DNA from: Ophiobolus disseminans
Taxonomy: Eukaryota > Ascomycota > Dothideomycetes > Pleosporales > Phaeosphaeriaceae
Reading direction: 5' to 3'
Length of the DNA stretch: 64,000 bases
NCBI GenBank assembly: GCA_010093685.1
Contig: MU006217.1
Span: forward strand, 1,781,644 to 1,845,643
This document shows positions 29,801-40,755 of the stretch, piece after piece (the stretch's first letter is position 1; each line of letters begins with the position of its first letter). Both the position numbers and the translations under genes were made by a program. The notes under the pieces are model-generated. The model saw nothing but the letters and a program-made list of their open reading frames with translations, was not told the DNA's origin and ran no database searches.

Positions 29801-30812
29801 CAGAGGAGGAAAGGAGCTTACTTTTCACACGGTTCAGCCAGGCCTCGCCCCGTACACACATTCACTACGGTGGTTCAGGCCTCGGCCTTTTCATCTCGAG
29901 ACGACTCACGGAATTGCAGGGCGGGGCTATCGGTCTCGCGAGCGAGTCAAAGAAAGGAAGCACATTCTCATTCTACATCAAGACCAGACGTATCAAGCCA
30001 GCAATGTTACGCAAAGGCTCTGTACCAAGCATCCTGCCAGAAGACATCAGACATCGCCCTGAAACACCACTGGTCAATATGTCGCGTCCGCCTCCGCCGA
30101 TTCGTATACCTAGCTACCGAATCGATGAGGGCAGGGGGAGTACACCGCCAAGCCCACGTTTACTCAGACAGACACCTTTCCCTCGCCGGCCATCCATGGC
30201 ACAGTCGGAAACCCCACCAGAAATCCAAAAGCCGCTGCAACCAGATGTGCAGCAAGCAAAGAGCGAGACAAACATTTCAGATAAGATGCATGTCCTAGTG
30301 GTTGAGGATAACCTCGTCAACCAAAAGGTCCTTGCTAAACAACTACGTAACCTGGGCTGCGTAGTCAACGTAGCAAACCACGGCCGCGAAGCCCTCGACT
30401 TTCTCGAACGAACCATATACTGGAATCGCGACTATCCGCACCCGGATTCCACCTCCCCATCTACACGTGACGATAGCCCAACCACCCCTCTAGAACTCAG
30501 CGTTGTGCTCATGGACTGGGAAATGGTACGTGTTCCAACTCCGTTCGCAAACCTAAGCACAACACTGACATTGGCACCCACTAGCCCATCATGAATGGTC
30601 TCGATGCCGTTGCTGAAATCCGCAAACAAGAAAGAAACGGCATGCTGAAGGGCCGAGTCCCGGTCATTGGCGTGACGGCGAATGTACGACAGCAGCAGAT
30701 AGAAACTGCGCTGGCGGCGGGCATGGATGATGTAGTGGGGAAGCCGTTTCGTGTTGCGGAGTTGTTGGTGCGGATGGAAGGGATTGTTAAAGGTATGGTG
30801 GACAACTCGTGA
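26878..30812 (+). CDS. Hybrid sensor histidine kinase with PAS domain and receiver
   Basis: Exons 26878-27980, 28029-30525 and 30585-30812 join in phase to 1275 residues. The N-terminal 560 residues are a sensory region with PAS/GAF-like character (WAKTPLGSIDAWPPELRNIV, VLFWGDNVTMVYNEAYIQL). A second PAS block spans about 600-715 (VERSDVAIFIMDAAGNYTYR, ending EIVGNVTDISKQ). The phospho-acceptor is His753 in TTSHEMRNPLSAIL. The ATP-binding part has NLLTNAIKF (N box), VTDTGRGLSEEE (G1) and GGSGLGLFISRRL (G2). The receiver has VLVVEDNLVNQKVL, phospho-acceptor Asp1197 in VVLMDWEMPIMNG and Lys1253 in VGKPF. The second intron cuts between MDWEM and PIMNG. No transmembrane segment is evident, so it is probably cytosolic and feeds a Ypd1-type phosphotransfer protein. 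I do not assign a fungal HHK class. Confidence 0.93.
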
Positions 30813-31212
30813 GTAGCTCTAGCGTATACTTTATTGAGGGTAGACAAGGAATGCTGAAACAAAAAGACTGTGTACATTTTAGTCTGTACTCTTAGTCGAG
30901 TTGTAAGTTTGGAAACCAATGCACTCGGAGATCAGAGTATTGAGCAACTTTCTCTAGCATTGTAGTACGCCTAAAGCATAGAGCTGTAGAGCATATCTAG
31001 CATACATGATAGAAAGTTTCCCCCGTTGCTAAACCAGTAAAAGCATTGTGTTGTCCCACTAACCAACACAAAAATCCATAGCTTGGCCTTTTACTCCCCA
31101 TTATGGCCATGCGTGAGGTCAGCACGATAACCCGCGCGAATCGAACCCGGAAGATGAGAAGTAGCGGCGTGATGCTTTGTGGAGCTGTGGTGATGGAGGT
31201 GCAAGTTCTCCA
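30813..31212. other. Convergent 3' region
   Basis: About 400 bases between the kinase stop and the tail of the minus-strand repeat locus. No gene is seen. A B-box-like word at 31138-31151 was examined and rejected as a tRNA. Confidence 0.45.
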
Positions 31213-32149
31213 CTAGAGAGGAGCTCGTGGACGTATCGGTGTGCGCGTGTATGGACCTGTGCGTGTTGGTGTTAGTGTTGGTGCGGGAGTGGTCTTCAGA
31301 ATGTGGCTTGAATGGCGGGTAAGTCGGGCCTCGGGCATTTCATGGTTTGAAGGGGGGCTGTAGCTGTTGTAGTGGGTGTCAGAAACGTGGGGATGAGGTA
31401 GGGCTGTGTTTTGGTTATGGAGATGTTGTAGAGCGTGCATGTCGTTGGGGGGCTTGGATTGCTGGTGGCTGGTGGTGTGGTCGTTCGGATGATGGTGAGA
31501 GGTTGGGTTAGATGGACCAGCGGTACTAGGAGTGTGAGAATGGGTCGTATGATTATCGACATGCTTGAACTGCCGAGAGATCTTGGGGTGATCGGTCCTC
31601 TTATGTTGGGAGTGGGATTGTACCTCGGCACTCTGGACATGGGCATGAGGATGATTTTGAGGGTGGGCTAGAAGGTTGTGCACACCCGGCCGAACATCTG
31701 AGGTGTGGGGTTTTCCAACGCCAGCCGGATGCTGTGGAGTATGTGCAGATGTTCCGAGACCCTTCTCAGAGTGAGTTTTAGCAGTTGAGTGATGCTCCCC
31801 GGAGACTTGATGGCCCACAAGAAGTTTGTGCTCAACATGAGCAACAGAGTGAACCGCTACTTCAGTCACACCTGGAGCGTCTTTACCCATGTTTCCGTGA
31901 GGCTCCGTCTCTCCCGGATGAGATGAGTCTGACTGGTGCTGGATGAAAGAGTGCACTCCGACCTGGACGGCATGTACGACACCGTGGATTGGATTGGCTT
32001 TGTTGTGACCAACTGTAGGATGGACTACTGGAATGTCGCTCTCATTGGTTTGAGAAGAGCCTATATGGGGAATCCAAACCTTGATTTTGATTGCATTTTT
32101 GAGAGGCCTTTTGTCTTTAGTCGTCCGGCCAGAGGTAGCAGAGTGAGTA

Positions 32150-32265
32150 TCTTTGGTCTTGCTAGTCTTGCCAGTGGTCTTGCCAGTCTTGTTGGTCTTG
32201 TCAGTCTTGCCAATCTTGTCGCTTTTCTCAGTCTTGTCAGTCTTGCTGGCCTTGCTGGGGTTTTC
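32150..32265 (-). repeat. Degenerate 15-base tandem repeat
   Basis: On the plus strand words of the type AGTCTTGCCAG/TGGTCTTG recur about every 15 bases. On the minus strand they encode repeated Thr-Asp/Gly-Lys-Thr units in the Lys/Thr-rich part of the broken repeat protein. Confidence 0.7.
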
Positions 32266-33407
32266 CGGCGACGATTTCAGACGTGTAGGTTGGTCCTTTG
32301 CACCAGTGGACGGACTTTTGAGCTTTTTTGCCAACTTCTGATTCACGTGACCCGTGTTAACGTAAGTATCTATTGTGCTCACCTTCTTGTGATTTGAGGA
32401 ATTCATGTCTTTGAGTCCAGCCTTTGCTTTGGCCTTAATCGCAGAGCTTAAGATCTTGGCTAGCTTGACGGCGACGTGATTGTCTAAATCCTCCGGACGA
32501 GCGGTCTTCATGTCGGTACTTTTGACGCGTAGGGGCTTGGGATTATGAGACGGAACCAGAGCCGTGGCTTCAGTCTTCGCTTGCGCCTTTTTGACGCTCT
32601 TAAGCGGCTTGATGGTTCCAGACGGTTTAGTGTCTACGGAATCAATTGTAGGACGCTTCTTGGTGTTCGCAGAGTCTGCGCTGTTGGGCTTCTTCGACTG
32701 GCGCTGAGTCTTCTCCGTGACGTTAGCTTGGGGACTGCGTCTCTCAGCAATTACGATATGATCAGCGTTCGTTGGTTTTGTCTGATCGTGATTGACATGA
32801 TGAGCGATACTGGCTTTCATCTTGGCAATTCGACTTATCGTCAAAAGACCTGACTGCACGTCTCCATGAGACTAGGAATGTAGCTTTTTGACCGCCAGAG
32901 CCTGGGATGTTTTAGTGCTCTTGGTTGGTTCATGCTCAACATACTGGCTGGTACTGAAAGGTGTCGTCGTCCCGCCGCCAGATTGTTTTGTTTGACGAGG
33001 TTGAAACTTATTTTCACCTACAACGCGAGGCTTTTTCTCTACGATAGCTCGTGTAGGCTTGGCGCCCTTGGCCGTCTTCCTCGGGAATAATATTGCTGTG
33101 ACTCTCCTTTGGAACCTTGTTTTTCTCAAGGAGGCGTCTCTTGGTCTTGCGGAGAAATTCCTTCATATCATGGGGTTGAGCGTCTCCTCCAGCATTTATC
33201 TGGACCATCTGAGTAATTTTGGCACCGTTAATGTTGACCTTCTTGATTGGATTTTGGTAAGGATGGCTGGTGGCGGCGAGATCATTATTTGCGTTCTTGC
33301 GGCTTCCAATCTTGGACTTCATACCAAGGGTCTCGGTCTTCTCCTTGGTATGAGTTTTCAATTTACCTGTGATTTGAGCTTTCTTCATTCCTGCCGTGGA
33401 TAGTCTT

Positions 33408-33563
33408 GATGCTCTTGCTCAACTCTTGCACGCTCTGATGTGCGGCAGCTGTATGTTTGCTTTCGATTCGGCTACTACCGGTTTGGATGCTCTTGCTCAA
33501 CTCCTGAACACCATGGTGTGCGGCAGCTGTGTATTTGCTCTCGTTTTGGCTGCTACCGGTTCT
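33408..33563 (-). repeat. Two 78-base tandem repeats (26 codons each)
   Basis: Units start at 33408 and 33486 on the plus strand with GATGCTCTTGCTCAACTC. They encode on the minus strand two near-identical 26-residue blocks containing HTAAAHQSVQELSKSI and YTAAAHHGVQELSKSI. The unit length is a multiple of three, so the repeat grew in a coding context. Confidence 0.85.
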
Positions 33564-33734
33564 CGACAACTTTAGATGGAATGTATGCTCCTTGTTCACA
33601 CTTTTCTCGAGGTGAGTGTGTTCAAACTTTCGCATCAACGCATAGTTCATATGCTGATCAACATGGTAGTCAACGTTGTGCTGTTCAATCCTCTGTGTGC
33701 CCACCTGCATTGTCTCGATTGCTCCAGCACGTGC

Positions 33735-34060
33735 ATGGGACGTGCCTCCCATATGCGATGGCTGAGGATCATACGAATGCGATGACGAGGGCGTGAAACT
33801 CTCCCTCGCTGGTGAATGGGAAGTATCTGGCATGTGTGGCGGGTCGGTATGATACAAATTAGATGATGAGGGTGTCTAAATTTCCCTCGCTGTTGAATGG
33901 GACGTGTCTCCCAAATGCGATGCTTAAAGATCATACCACTGAGCTGACGATGGCGTGAAATTCTCCCCCGTTGGTAACTGGGAAGCGTCTCCCACATGCT
34001 CTGGTCGATAATCGTACTCACGCGACGACAATGGCGTGAAACTCTCTGTCTATTAGCGCA
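33735..34060 (-). repeat. About four 81-base tandem repeats (27 codons each)
   Basis: The word GGCGTGAAA or a variant recurs at 33790, 33871, 33952 and 34033, exactly 81 bases apart. On the minus strand one frame reads units such as ESFTPSSSHSYDPQPSHMG with in-frame TAA and TAG in two units. A second minus-strand frame is open across the array. Which frame was coding is unresolved. Confidence 0.85.
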
Positions 34061-34410
34061 AGGTGGGTGGGAGCAGCGGAAATGATGAATGATAAAAATG
34101 CAAGGTATTGAGTTGTTGAAATATTTCATCATTTCCAGCTATCCAATCAAAGAAAGCTCTCGGTATCTTGCAAGCCAATCCAAACGAAAAAGATTTTGCC
34201 TGTTGACAAAACAGGCGGGTATGCGAAAGAAGTTCAAGGAAAAAAAGGGCCTAGATAGCCAAGCCGACGAGCAGCCAAAACACACACACACACAGGGTAT
34301 ATCCGCTGCCCAAATACAGTAGTGTTGCTGCCATACGGCCCATAGATGCAGTCTCTTGTAGCCGCCGAGAATTAAATTATACAATAAAGGGTCGTCAAGG
34401 GGGTCGTGCG
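34061..34410. other. Gap between repeat locus and RhoGAP 3' end
   Basis: About 350 bases. It contains a CA-dinucleotide run near 34280 and no supportable gene. It is the 3' flank of the RhoGAP gene. Confidence 0.45.
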
Positions 34411-37400
34411 CTACTCAAAAGCCGTTTCTTCTCGCACCATAAGCGGGTTCCCTCGGGGGTCCATGCGCGCATCGTTGCGCGGATGAGGGTTGCCTGATCC
34501 GTTTGGCGCCTTTCGTTGCCCGCCCATGTTCATCAGGAGCATGCCGCTCTCGCGGCGGCGTTGCCGCTGCTCTTTAGCGTTGCCAGACTGTACTGTGCCG
34601 TTCAGACTCCCGTATCCTTCACCTTGGTAAGGCTGCTCATACGATGGGGTGTCGTAGCTCGGGCGTAGCGGAGTGAAGCCTGAATCGTAACCACTGTTTT
34701 GCGCTTGCTGTTGTGGGGGTTGAGGTGGTGGATAGGAGGGAGCGTTGAGCGACTGGTATTGCTGAGGTTGGCGGTCGTAGTGCTGTTGGAACGAGGTCTG
34801 GTTGTACGCGGGTGTAGGAAGATCGGAGAACATCTGTCTCCGAGGCGATCGGATGGCGTCGTCACCAAGATAAGATGTGTTGCCGCGGATTTCATGAATC
34901 GGAGAATTAGCCTCATCCAGGGCAGTGCCAAAAATGTCAGCAAAGTCGGTCAGGAAGAAGGATATCAGCGGCGCTGGTATGTTGAGCGTTGGGGCAAAGA
35001 CAATGCCAACGTTCCTGACAGTCATCTTGTTGAGCCCAGAATTGTCTACAATCTCAATTAAAAAGGATGAGAGATGGCGCAGAAGTTCAAAGTTGGCTTG
35101 AGGTAACTTGTGCACGAGCACGTTGAAAGTCTGAATCTTTTTGTTGCGCTCATCCATGTCTAAATTTGGTTAGCTCAGCCTTTGATGTCACGAAAGATAC
35201 TACTCACCAAGAACCTTGAGAAAGTCTAGGTGAAGCTCGCGCGTAAGAATAGAAGCCGGCAGCTCCCGAAGGTAGAGCTTCAACAGCGAAGCGACCGCGT
35301 GCACGTCGTAGTATTGTCCGTCGAGGAGCTTGATATCGCCCTCCATGTTGAAACGATCACGCAGACCTTTGATGACGATGTTGGACCCACTGAGCCTGAA
35401 AATGCCTTCCTCGTTCACAGCCTGCTTGTCGTGAAGGTATTCAAGGCATCGATAGACAACAGCAGGTAAGGGTACATTGACACCCGCAGGCTGAGTATAC
35501 TCAACAGCCTCTTGCAGAGGGATGCCAAAAATGCTGCGATTGGCAGGAAGCGATCGTTGCTCGATAGGAGCTTGGTTGCTGATCTGAACTGGCGCCAGGT
35601 CGGAAGAGCCTCCGCGGCCTCTGAAGCCAAAAATGCTACGCTTCTTGTCTTTCACTGGTGTTGGGCCGACTGTGAGCTTGTTCCCCCAGTTTTGCGCATC
35701 CTGGATGGGCGCACCGTTGCTCGGACCAGAGATGGATGGGTAATGGCCAGCGCTGTCTTGAGAGAAGGAAGAGTTCTTTGGCGAGCCTCGCGATGGCTTG
35801 CTTCCTATGGCTTCTCGAGGGTTGGGGCCGCGGACCGGCGCTTCTGCCGCAATGGTGTCGTCGTAGCTCAGGCCTTGCAGGCGGTCTTGATTTTCTAAAT
35901 CCGGGCTATCTTTCCTTAGCGACCGAGCGGAGTCCTGGCTAGGTTGTTGCTTCTGAAGTCGTGCTACTGTTGGGACTGGTATTTCGACAGGGGAGGTAGT
36001 CTCATCTGGCCAGTCGACATGCTGCAGAAGCGCGTCAACCCAAGCATCGCGCTCTTCGTCATTTTCAGCACATAGTACATGACGTACCAGGCTCGACGAG
36101 TCTTTACGCTTGGGTTCCAAGATCAAGAAAGCATGTCGGTACTGGTTGTCTTCCGCGTCGTCTCTGCGTTGTGGCGACTGGTTAGACTGCTGCTGAGATT
36201 GCTTGCCAATCTGGGCGCTTTGCAGTTTGATGGTACCGAGATGAGCGCCACCCTCGATCTCGTAGTATCGGAACTCTGGTCCGTCCAAAACAAAGAAGCG
36301 AGGTTTCCAGCCACCAAAGTTCTTGCCACGCTTGGTCAAATAGCCCTCTTTTCGTTGGCGCGTCTTTGGAGCCACTTCTACTGGAGCGAGGGTAGGCTCT
36401 GGGTTTAGCCTGTCGCCAGCCTGTGCACCAATGACATCAGCTGAGATGTATTGGCAGACAAACAGGGCTGCCTTTTCATTCATGGGAGTTTCGAGTATGG
36501 TATCAAAATATTGGTTCAGGGCGACCCTGCGGGCATCGATCCTGGCTGGAGCATGTCCACTGAACAGCGTTCGGTCGGGCAACTTCGCCTGGAGGTCGCA
36601 CAATGCCCTCAGCTGGGAGTCCAGCGCAGGTAGTGTGGCTATTGTCTTTTCTACACGCCATAGTTGTTTGTTGTCAGATCGGGCATATACAGCAAGAATG
36701 AAGACGGGGTCCTCTTCTTGTGGTCGTGGAGCCAGGAAGCTGAGGCGCGACGGGCGGAGACGAGAGGAGAAGACCTTGACCTCGATCGAGGGCAGCGCGT
36801 TTGGTGGGAGCAGAAGTTCCGGATACTGCTCTGAAACAAGGCCTCTATACACATACTCTTCACTGAGGTCTAGACTGCTCGACGTCGAGTCTGGACTGGG
36901 CTGCGCATTGGGCACGGTCAGAAGAGACGAGGATGCAGTGGTGTTTGACGGGGCAGCTGGCGGAGACTGGTACGATTGAGGTGTGTTTGGCGGGAGTGGG
37001 ACCGGCTGTTGCAACGACCGCATGGCTGGATGGGCGATGGCACTAGGCGACATGGGTGGGGATGCTAGTGATTGTTTGGGGTGCCTTGGCAGTGGTGAGC
37101 CGAGGGGTCTGTCTGTGGGGCGAGGACTGGAGGGGAGGCCGGGGCTCATCAGCGGTGATCCGAGGGACGCAACACTGCGGTTGGCCATCATGGAGCTGTC
37201 TGAGTTTGTGGGGCTGAGCAGGGCGTTGAGCGAATGGGCCGGAGGGTGTCGTGGAGAGAGGGGAAGGCCGGCAGCAAGAGGGTTGAACATGCGAGGGGAG
37301 AGCGGCGCCGCATTGCCCTGTGGTGGAGCAGCTTCTGCAGCCTCTCCCGCGACTGGGCGTGGTTTGCTCTTGCTCTCGCTGTTGGTCTTCTTCGACTTGC

Positions 37401-38802
37401 TGCGGGCCTGCTCATCCTTGACGGCCATGGCTTCGCGAACCCGGTCGTCGTCCTCACGTGTCTTCCTCCGGCCCCGCTCGACAATAGGGATCTCGTCGAT
37501 CTCGAGCGTGTCGTCATAGTCTGACTCTGCATCGTCGCGGGTGGCCTGGTGGAGATGCGCGCTGGTCGTCATGGGCTTGGAGAGGTTGAGGGGGGCGGGC
37601 GGTGCCTTGCGCTGTACCTGGGCCTGCTTGCGGGGCGGCGAGTCGAAACCATTGCCGCCGATGACTGGCGTCGCCTGTGTGACCGAGAGCGCGGGGGGCT
37701 GTAGCTGCGCGTGTGAGTGCGCGTGTGAGTGCGCGGGTGCGGCTTTGGGCGACGGGGTTTCCGGCTTTAGGGGCTGCTGCGCAGTGCGGGCGCTGGTGGT
37801 GTTGTTCGCTACGACGGTGTCGAGACCGAGGCCCGTTGCGCCCACGCTCAGCGGGTGGACCGAGTAGTCGGTGGGCGAGTTGAGGGTGGACGCTGTGTGC
37901 GGCTCCGAATGGGAGGGCGAGTGGGCCAGCTGCGAGTCCGGTATGAGATGCGGCGCGGGCTGCTGCTGCGTGAGCGGCGACGTCGTGTGCTCGGCCTTTG
38001 CGGGCTCGTCCGGCCGCTCGCTGAGGGCTGGCGACTGGCTGGTCTCCCGGCCGACTATCGACTCGAGGGTGCCGGAGCGCTGCAGTGCGCCGGGCACAGG
38101 CGGGGCATGCTCGTTGAGCTCCCGCAGCTTCCTGCGGTAGCGGTCCTTGTCCTTGAGGGCGCGCTCGAGGTCCTTCTGCAGTCCGATGACCATGGACCGC
38201 TGCTTCTCGACGAGGCGCCACAGCTGGGCATTGTGGCTCGCGGTGCTCTGCTTATCCCTCCACAGCGCCAGCATTGCGGCCTCGGGCGAGCCTGCCGCCG
38301 CAATCAGGCCGGCCATGTCGGGCGGGTTGGCGAGCGTCGTGTCCTGCGAGGGGCGGTAGGCATGGCCGGCGGGGACGCGCTGCGAGGCGCCCGAGGACAT
38401 GGAGGAGGCTGCCGAGTCTATCGAGGGGTTGCGGACGGGAGCCGTGGGCCCTGTGTCTGGTCGGTACGGGCGCGAGGGCGGTGGCATGGCCGGGGACGGC
38501 GTGTGTAGCTCTTCCTCTGCGAGCAGCAGGTCCAGCTTCTCGCGCGGCGATCGTGGGCCCTCGTGATAGGCTCTGGCGGGTCGAATAATATACTGCCGCT
38601 GCTGCTGCTCCTCGCTGGTGGCCGGCACGCGGTGCGAGTGCGAAGCGTCGCGGAGCTGGCGGATGCTCTCCGCGAGAGACTGCGGCGACGAGGGTGGGCG
38701 GAGAGGGAGGTGGTGGGCGTTCGGGTGCTCAGAGGCACTGTTGCTGGCACTGGCACTGGCCGTCGTGGACGGGTGGTGAAGCATTGCTGCATGCGCTCTC
38801 AT
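34411..38802 (-). CDS. PX-PH-RhoGAP protein, Bem3-like
   Basis: Exons 38802-35208 and 35159-34411 encode 1447 residues. It should stimulate GTP hydrolysis by a Rho-type GTPase, probably Cdc42, at membranes during polarised growth. The order is a disordered Ser/Pro-rich N-terminus; a coiled coil near 205-245 (NAQLWRLVEKQRSMVIGLQK); a disordered region with poly-Gln and Pro; PX at about 645-790 (EYVYRGLVSEQYPELLLPPN); PH at about 815-935 (KEGYLTKRGKNFGGWKPRFF); RhoGAP at about 1090-1290 with the arginine finger Arg1136 in EEGIFRLSGS. A Gln/Pro-rich tail follows. The 48-base intron (GTGAGT, GCTAAC, TAG) lies inside the RhoGAP domain. PX and PH imply phosphoinositide binding. The domain order matches yeast Bem3. 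The start is the first ATG in the frame; a second Met is at residue 7. Confidence 0.94.
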
Positions 38803-39995
38803 GCTGCTCGATCGAGACTAGCCGGATGCATGCATGGGAGTCGCCTACCTAGCGTCCCGTCTCCGTCTCGTCTCTGGATGAATGGGAGAACGACGGCACT
38901 CCAATTCAGCATTATTCACCTCACTCTTGTGTCGTGGGCATGACTCGGACCACTGCTTGCTGATACCGGGCGGCAGACGGCCATCATTCGCCGCTGTAGG
39001 CGCCTGGCTGGCAGGCCACAGGGCAGCTTGTTTAATTCAACGCCCACAATTCCTCGCCAGGACAGGCGTTGTTCGTTCCTGCAGAGCCGAGCGCTTTGTC
39101 CCCATGATCGCTTCCGAGGGGCCCAGGAGCGACGACACCACCATGAAACTGTGTCGACACGCCCTTTTCTATGCTGCTGCACCTTATTGGCGCGCGACGT
39201 GCCTCTCATCACTGGCTGCTTGCACCCACACCTGCATTGCCCGCACTGGGACTGGCTGGCGCTGGAGAAGCATTTTGCGCCCGAGATGAGAGGAGCCCCA
39301 CCTGCACGTCGATGCAATGTGATTCGGCACCCACGCCTACCCCAGGCCGCCTGACCTCCAGCCCTCCAGCCCTGTCTCGACGCCACACGTGCACGAACAG
39401 AAGAACTGTGCGGCCGCCGGGCCAGGTGGTCCTGTGTAACTCGCTGACATGCATGCCACGATATGTCAGAGCAGTCTGCATGTATTTGTAAAGAAAAGTC
39501 GTACGACTCCACCATGGCTGCGCTCGTCTTGAAACTCGGCCTCCTCTTCAGGCGGATGCGATATGCAGGGAGCCGCTGATATTCCCCACTACGTCTCAAC
39601 GGCCACCCTTTCGTCGTATCGCAACTAAGCCTAGCCTGCTTTGTTCGTGCACTAGAGGCCGACGACGGTGGAGATGATGTGCAACCATTGACGGCTTTCA
39701 CCATCTATTTACAACAAAGATCGAAAGGCTTAGCATGCATATCGCCTCTGCATCCGGGAGTCTTGTGTCCGAGCAGTTGCGTCAACTTTGATGCAATCTA
39801 AATTTACATTTGCACTCCATCAAACATACCCGAAATTCAGGCACAGATTTGCAACGACTACGTGTACTCCTCGGAACATCGTAATGCGATCACAGAATTG
39901 CAGTCAAGTCATCTCACGTCGTGCTGTACATGCCAAGGTCTGCGATCGATGCATATAGACAGTTGTACAGTATGGTACATGGTATATCCTCCACA
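38803..39995. other. RhoGAP upstream region, 1.2 kb
   Basis: No supportable gene. A 262-codon minus-strand frame at 38916-39704 is rich in Arg, Ser and Cys and looks like GC-rich chance. The region should hold the RhoGAP promoter and the 3' end of the uS13m gene. Confidence 0.5.
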
Positions 39996-40518
39996 CTACA
40001 ATCGCGTCTGTCCCTGCCCTCCCCGCTCTACCTTGTTCAGCCTTCGAGCAGTTGTGATCTACCACCGTCAGCACCCATACGCACGTTAATCCCACCATTG
40101 CACTGACCTGTGTTCTCGTCCGTTGACCTCTGACTGGCAGGCCCATTGCATGCCGTCGCCCCCTATATGTGCCCATATCCTTCAGCCTGCGAATGTTGTC
40201 CTGGACCTCTCTCCGCAGATCGTTCTCTATCTTCATATTCGAGAGCTCCGCTGTGAGGTCCATGACGGTGGCGTTCTTGAGGCTGCCGACCTTTGCCCAA
40301 GGGTGGATGTGGAACTTCGCCATGATGCCTTGCGAGACTTTAGGGCCGATGCCGAAGAAGGTCTCGAGGGAGCGCTGCGCAGCTTCAGTATGCGACGGCG
40401 GGTGTAGTGAGGTATGGACATACCTTGACGAGCGTCGCCTCGGTGAAGTTGGAGCCGTTGAGGAACACCTGGGATAGTCAGAACGTGCAATAACAGCCTG
40501 AATATTGTCACTCACCAT
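39996..40518 (-). CDS. SWS2: Mitochondrial small-subunit ribosomal protein uS13m
   Basis: Four coding exons on the minus strand are 40518-40516, 40468-40424, 40374-40108 and 40058-39996. They join in phase to 125 residues, the normal size. The first coding exon is only the ATG. The mature frame reads MVFLNGSNFTEATLVKRSLE, then TFFGIGPKVSQGIMAKFHIH, and later MGTYRGRRHAMGLPVRGQRT. The family's GIG helix and the RGQRT tail motif are present. The C-terminus ends VERGGQGQTRL. Introns are 47, 49 and 49 bases; the acceptor of the second is the CAG at 40377-40375, chosen because it alone keeps phase. The protein binds the head of the mitochondrial small subunit. It is divergent from cyclophilin B with 237 bases between starts. 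Confidence 0.93.
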
Positions 40519-40755
40519 TATGTAGCGCGCTCAATTGTTTGTCGTGGTGCTGATCGCCAATTGCATGCCACTGCTCGAGGTCGAAACCTCCGGTTGTTTT
40601 TCCGGGCCTAGTGCGACAAGACAAAGCGGCGGTCGCGAAACACCACGTTTCAGCGTAGCACAGCTCCGGCTTCCCTTCTCCACCTCCACCGGGGCCACTG
40701 CAGCACCTTATAACCCCACCAACACCCCAATTGACGAGCACCACAACCCGGAATC

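Larger units (their letters stand above)
31213..34060 (-). pseudogene. Broken tandem-repeat protein locus, Lys/Ser/Thr/His-rich
   Basis: Four open segments lie head to tail on the minus strand but not in one frame. The main one (32859-31213) has no ATG at its 5' end; its first Met is MKASIAHHVNHDQTK. It contains Lys/Thr-rich repeats (TDKTNKTGKTTGKTSKTKD) and a His-rich C-terminus ending TRTPIRPRAPL. In the same frame upstream, 33129-32875, it is separated by one TAG codon at 32872-32874. A frame change near 33080-33110 leads to 33388-33014 (MKKAQITGKLKTHTKEKTET), and another near 33370 to a segment with 26-residue repeats. Further 5' lies an 81-base repeat array with stops in one frame. Introns could explain a junction or two, but no strong splice pair removes the stop at 32872. 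A decayed repeat protein gene is the simplest reading; an intricately spliced live gene is possible. Confidence 0.5.

Noticed and set aside
31110..31200. B-box-like word GGGTTCGATTCG on the minus strand
   Set aside because: No matching A-box at the right distance and no acceptor stem; the T-stem pairs only partly.
38916..39704. 262-codon minus-strand open frame upstream of the RhoGAP gene
   Set aside because: Arg/Ser/Cys-rich composition typical of chance frames in GC-rich DNA, no domain, and overlapping plus-strand frames of similar quality.
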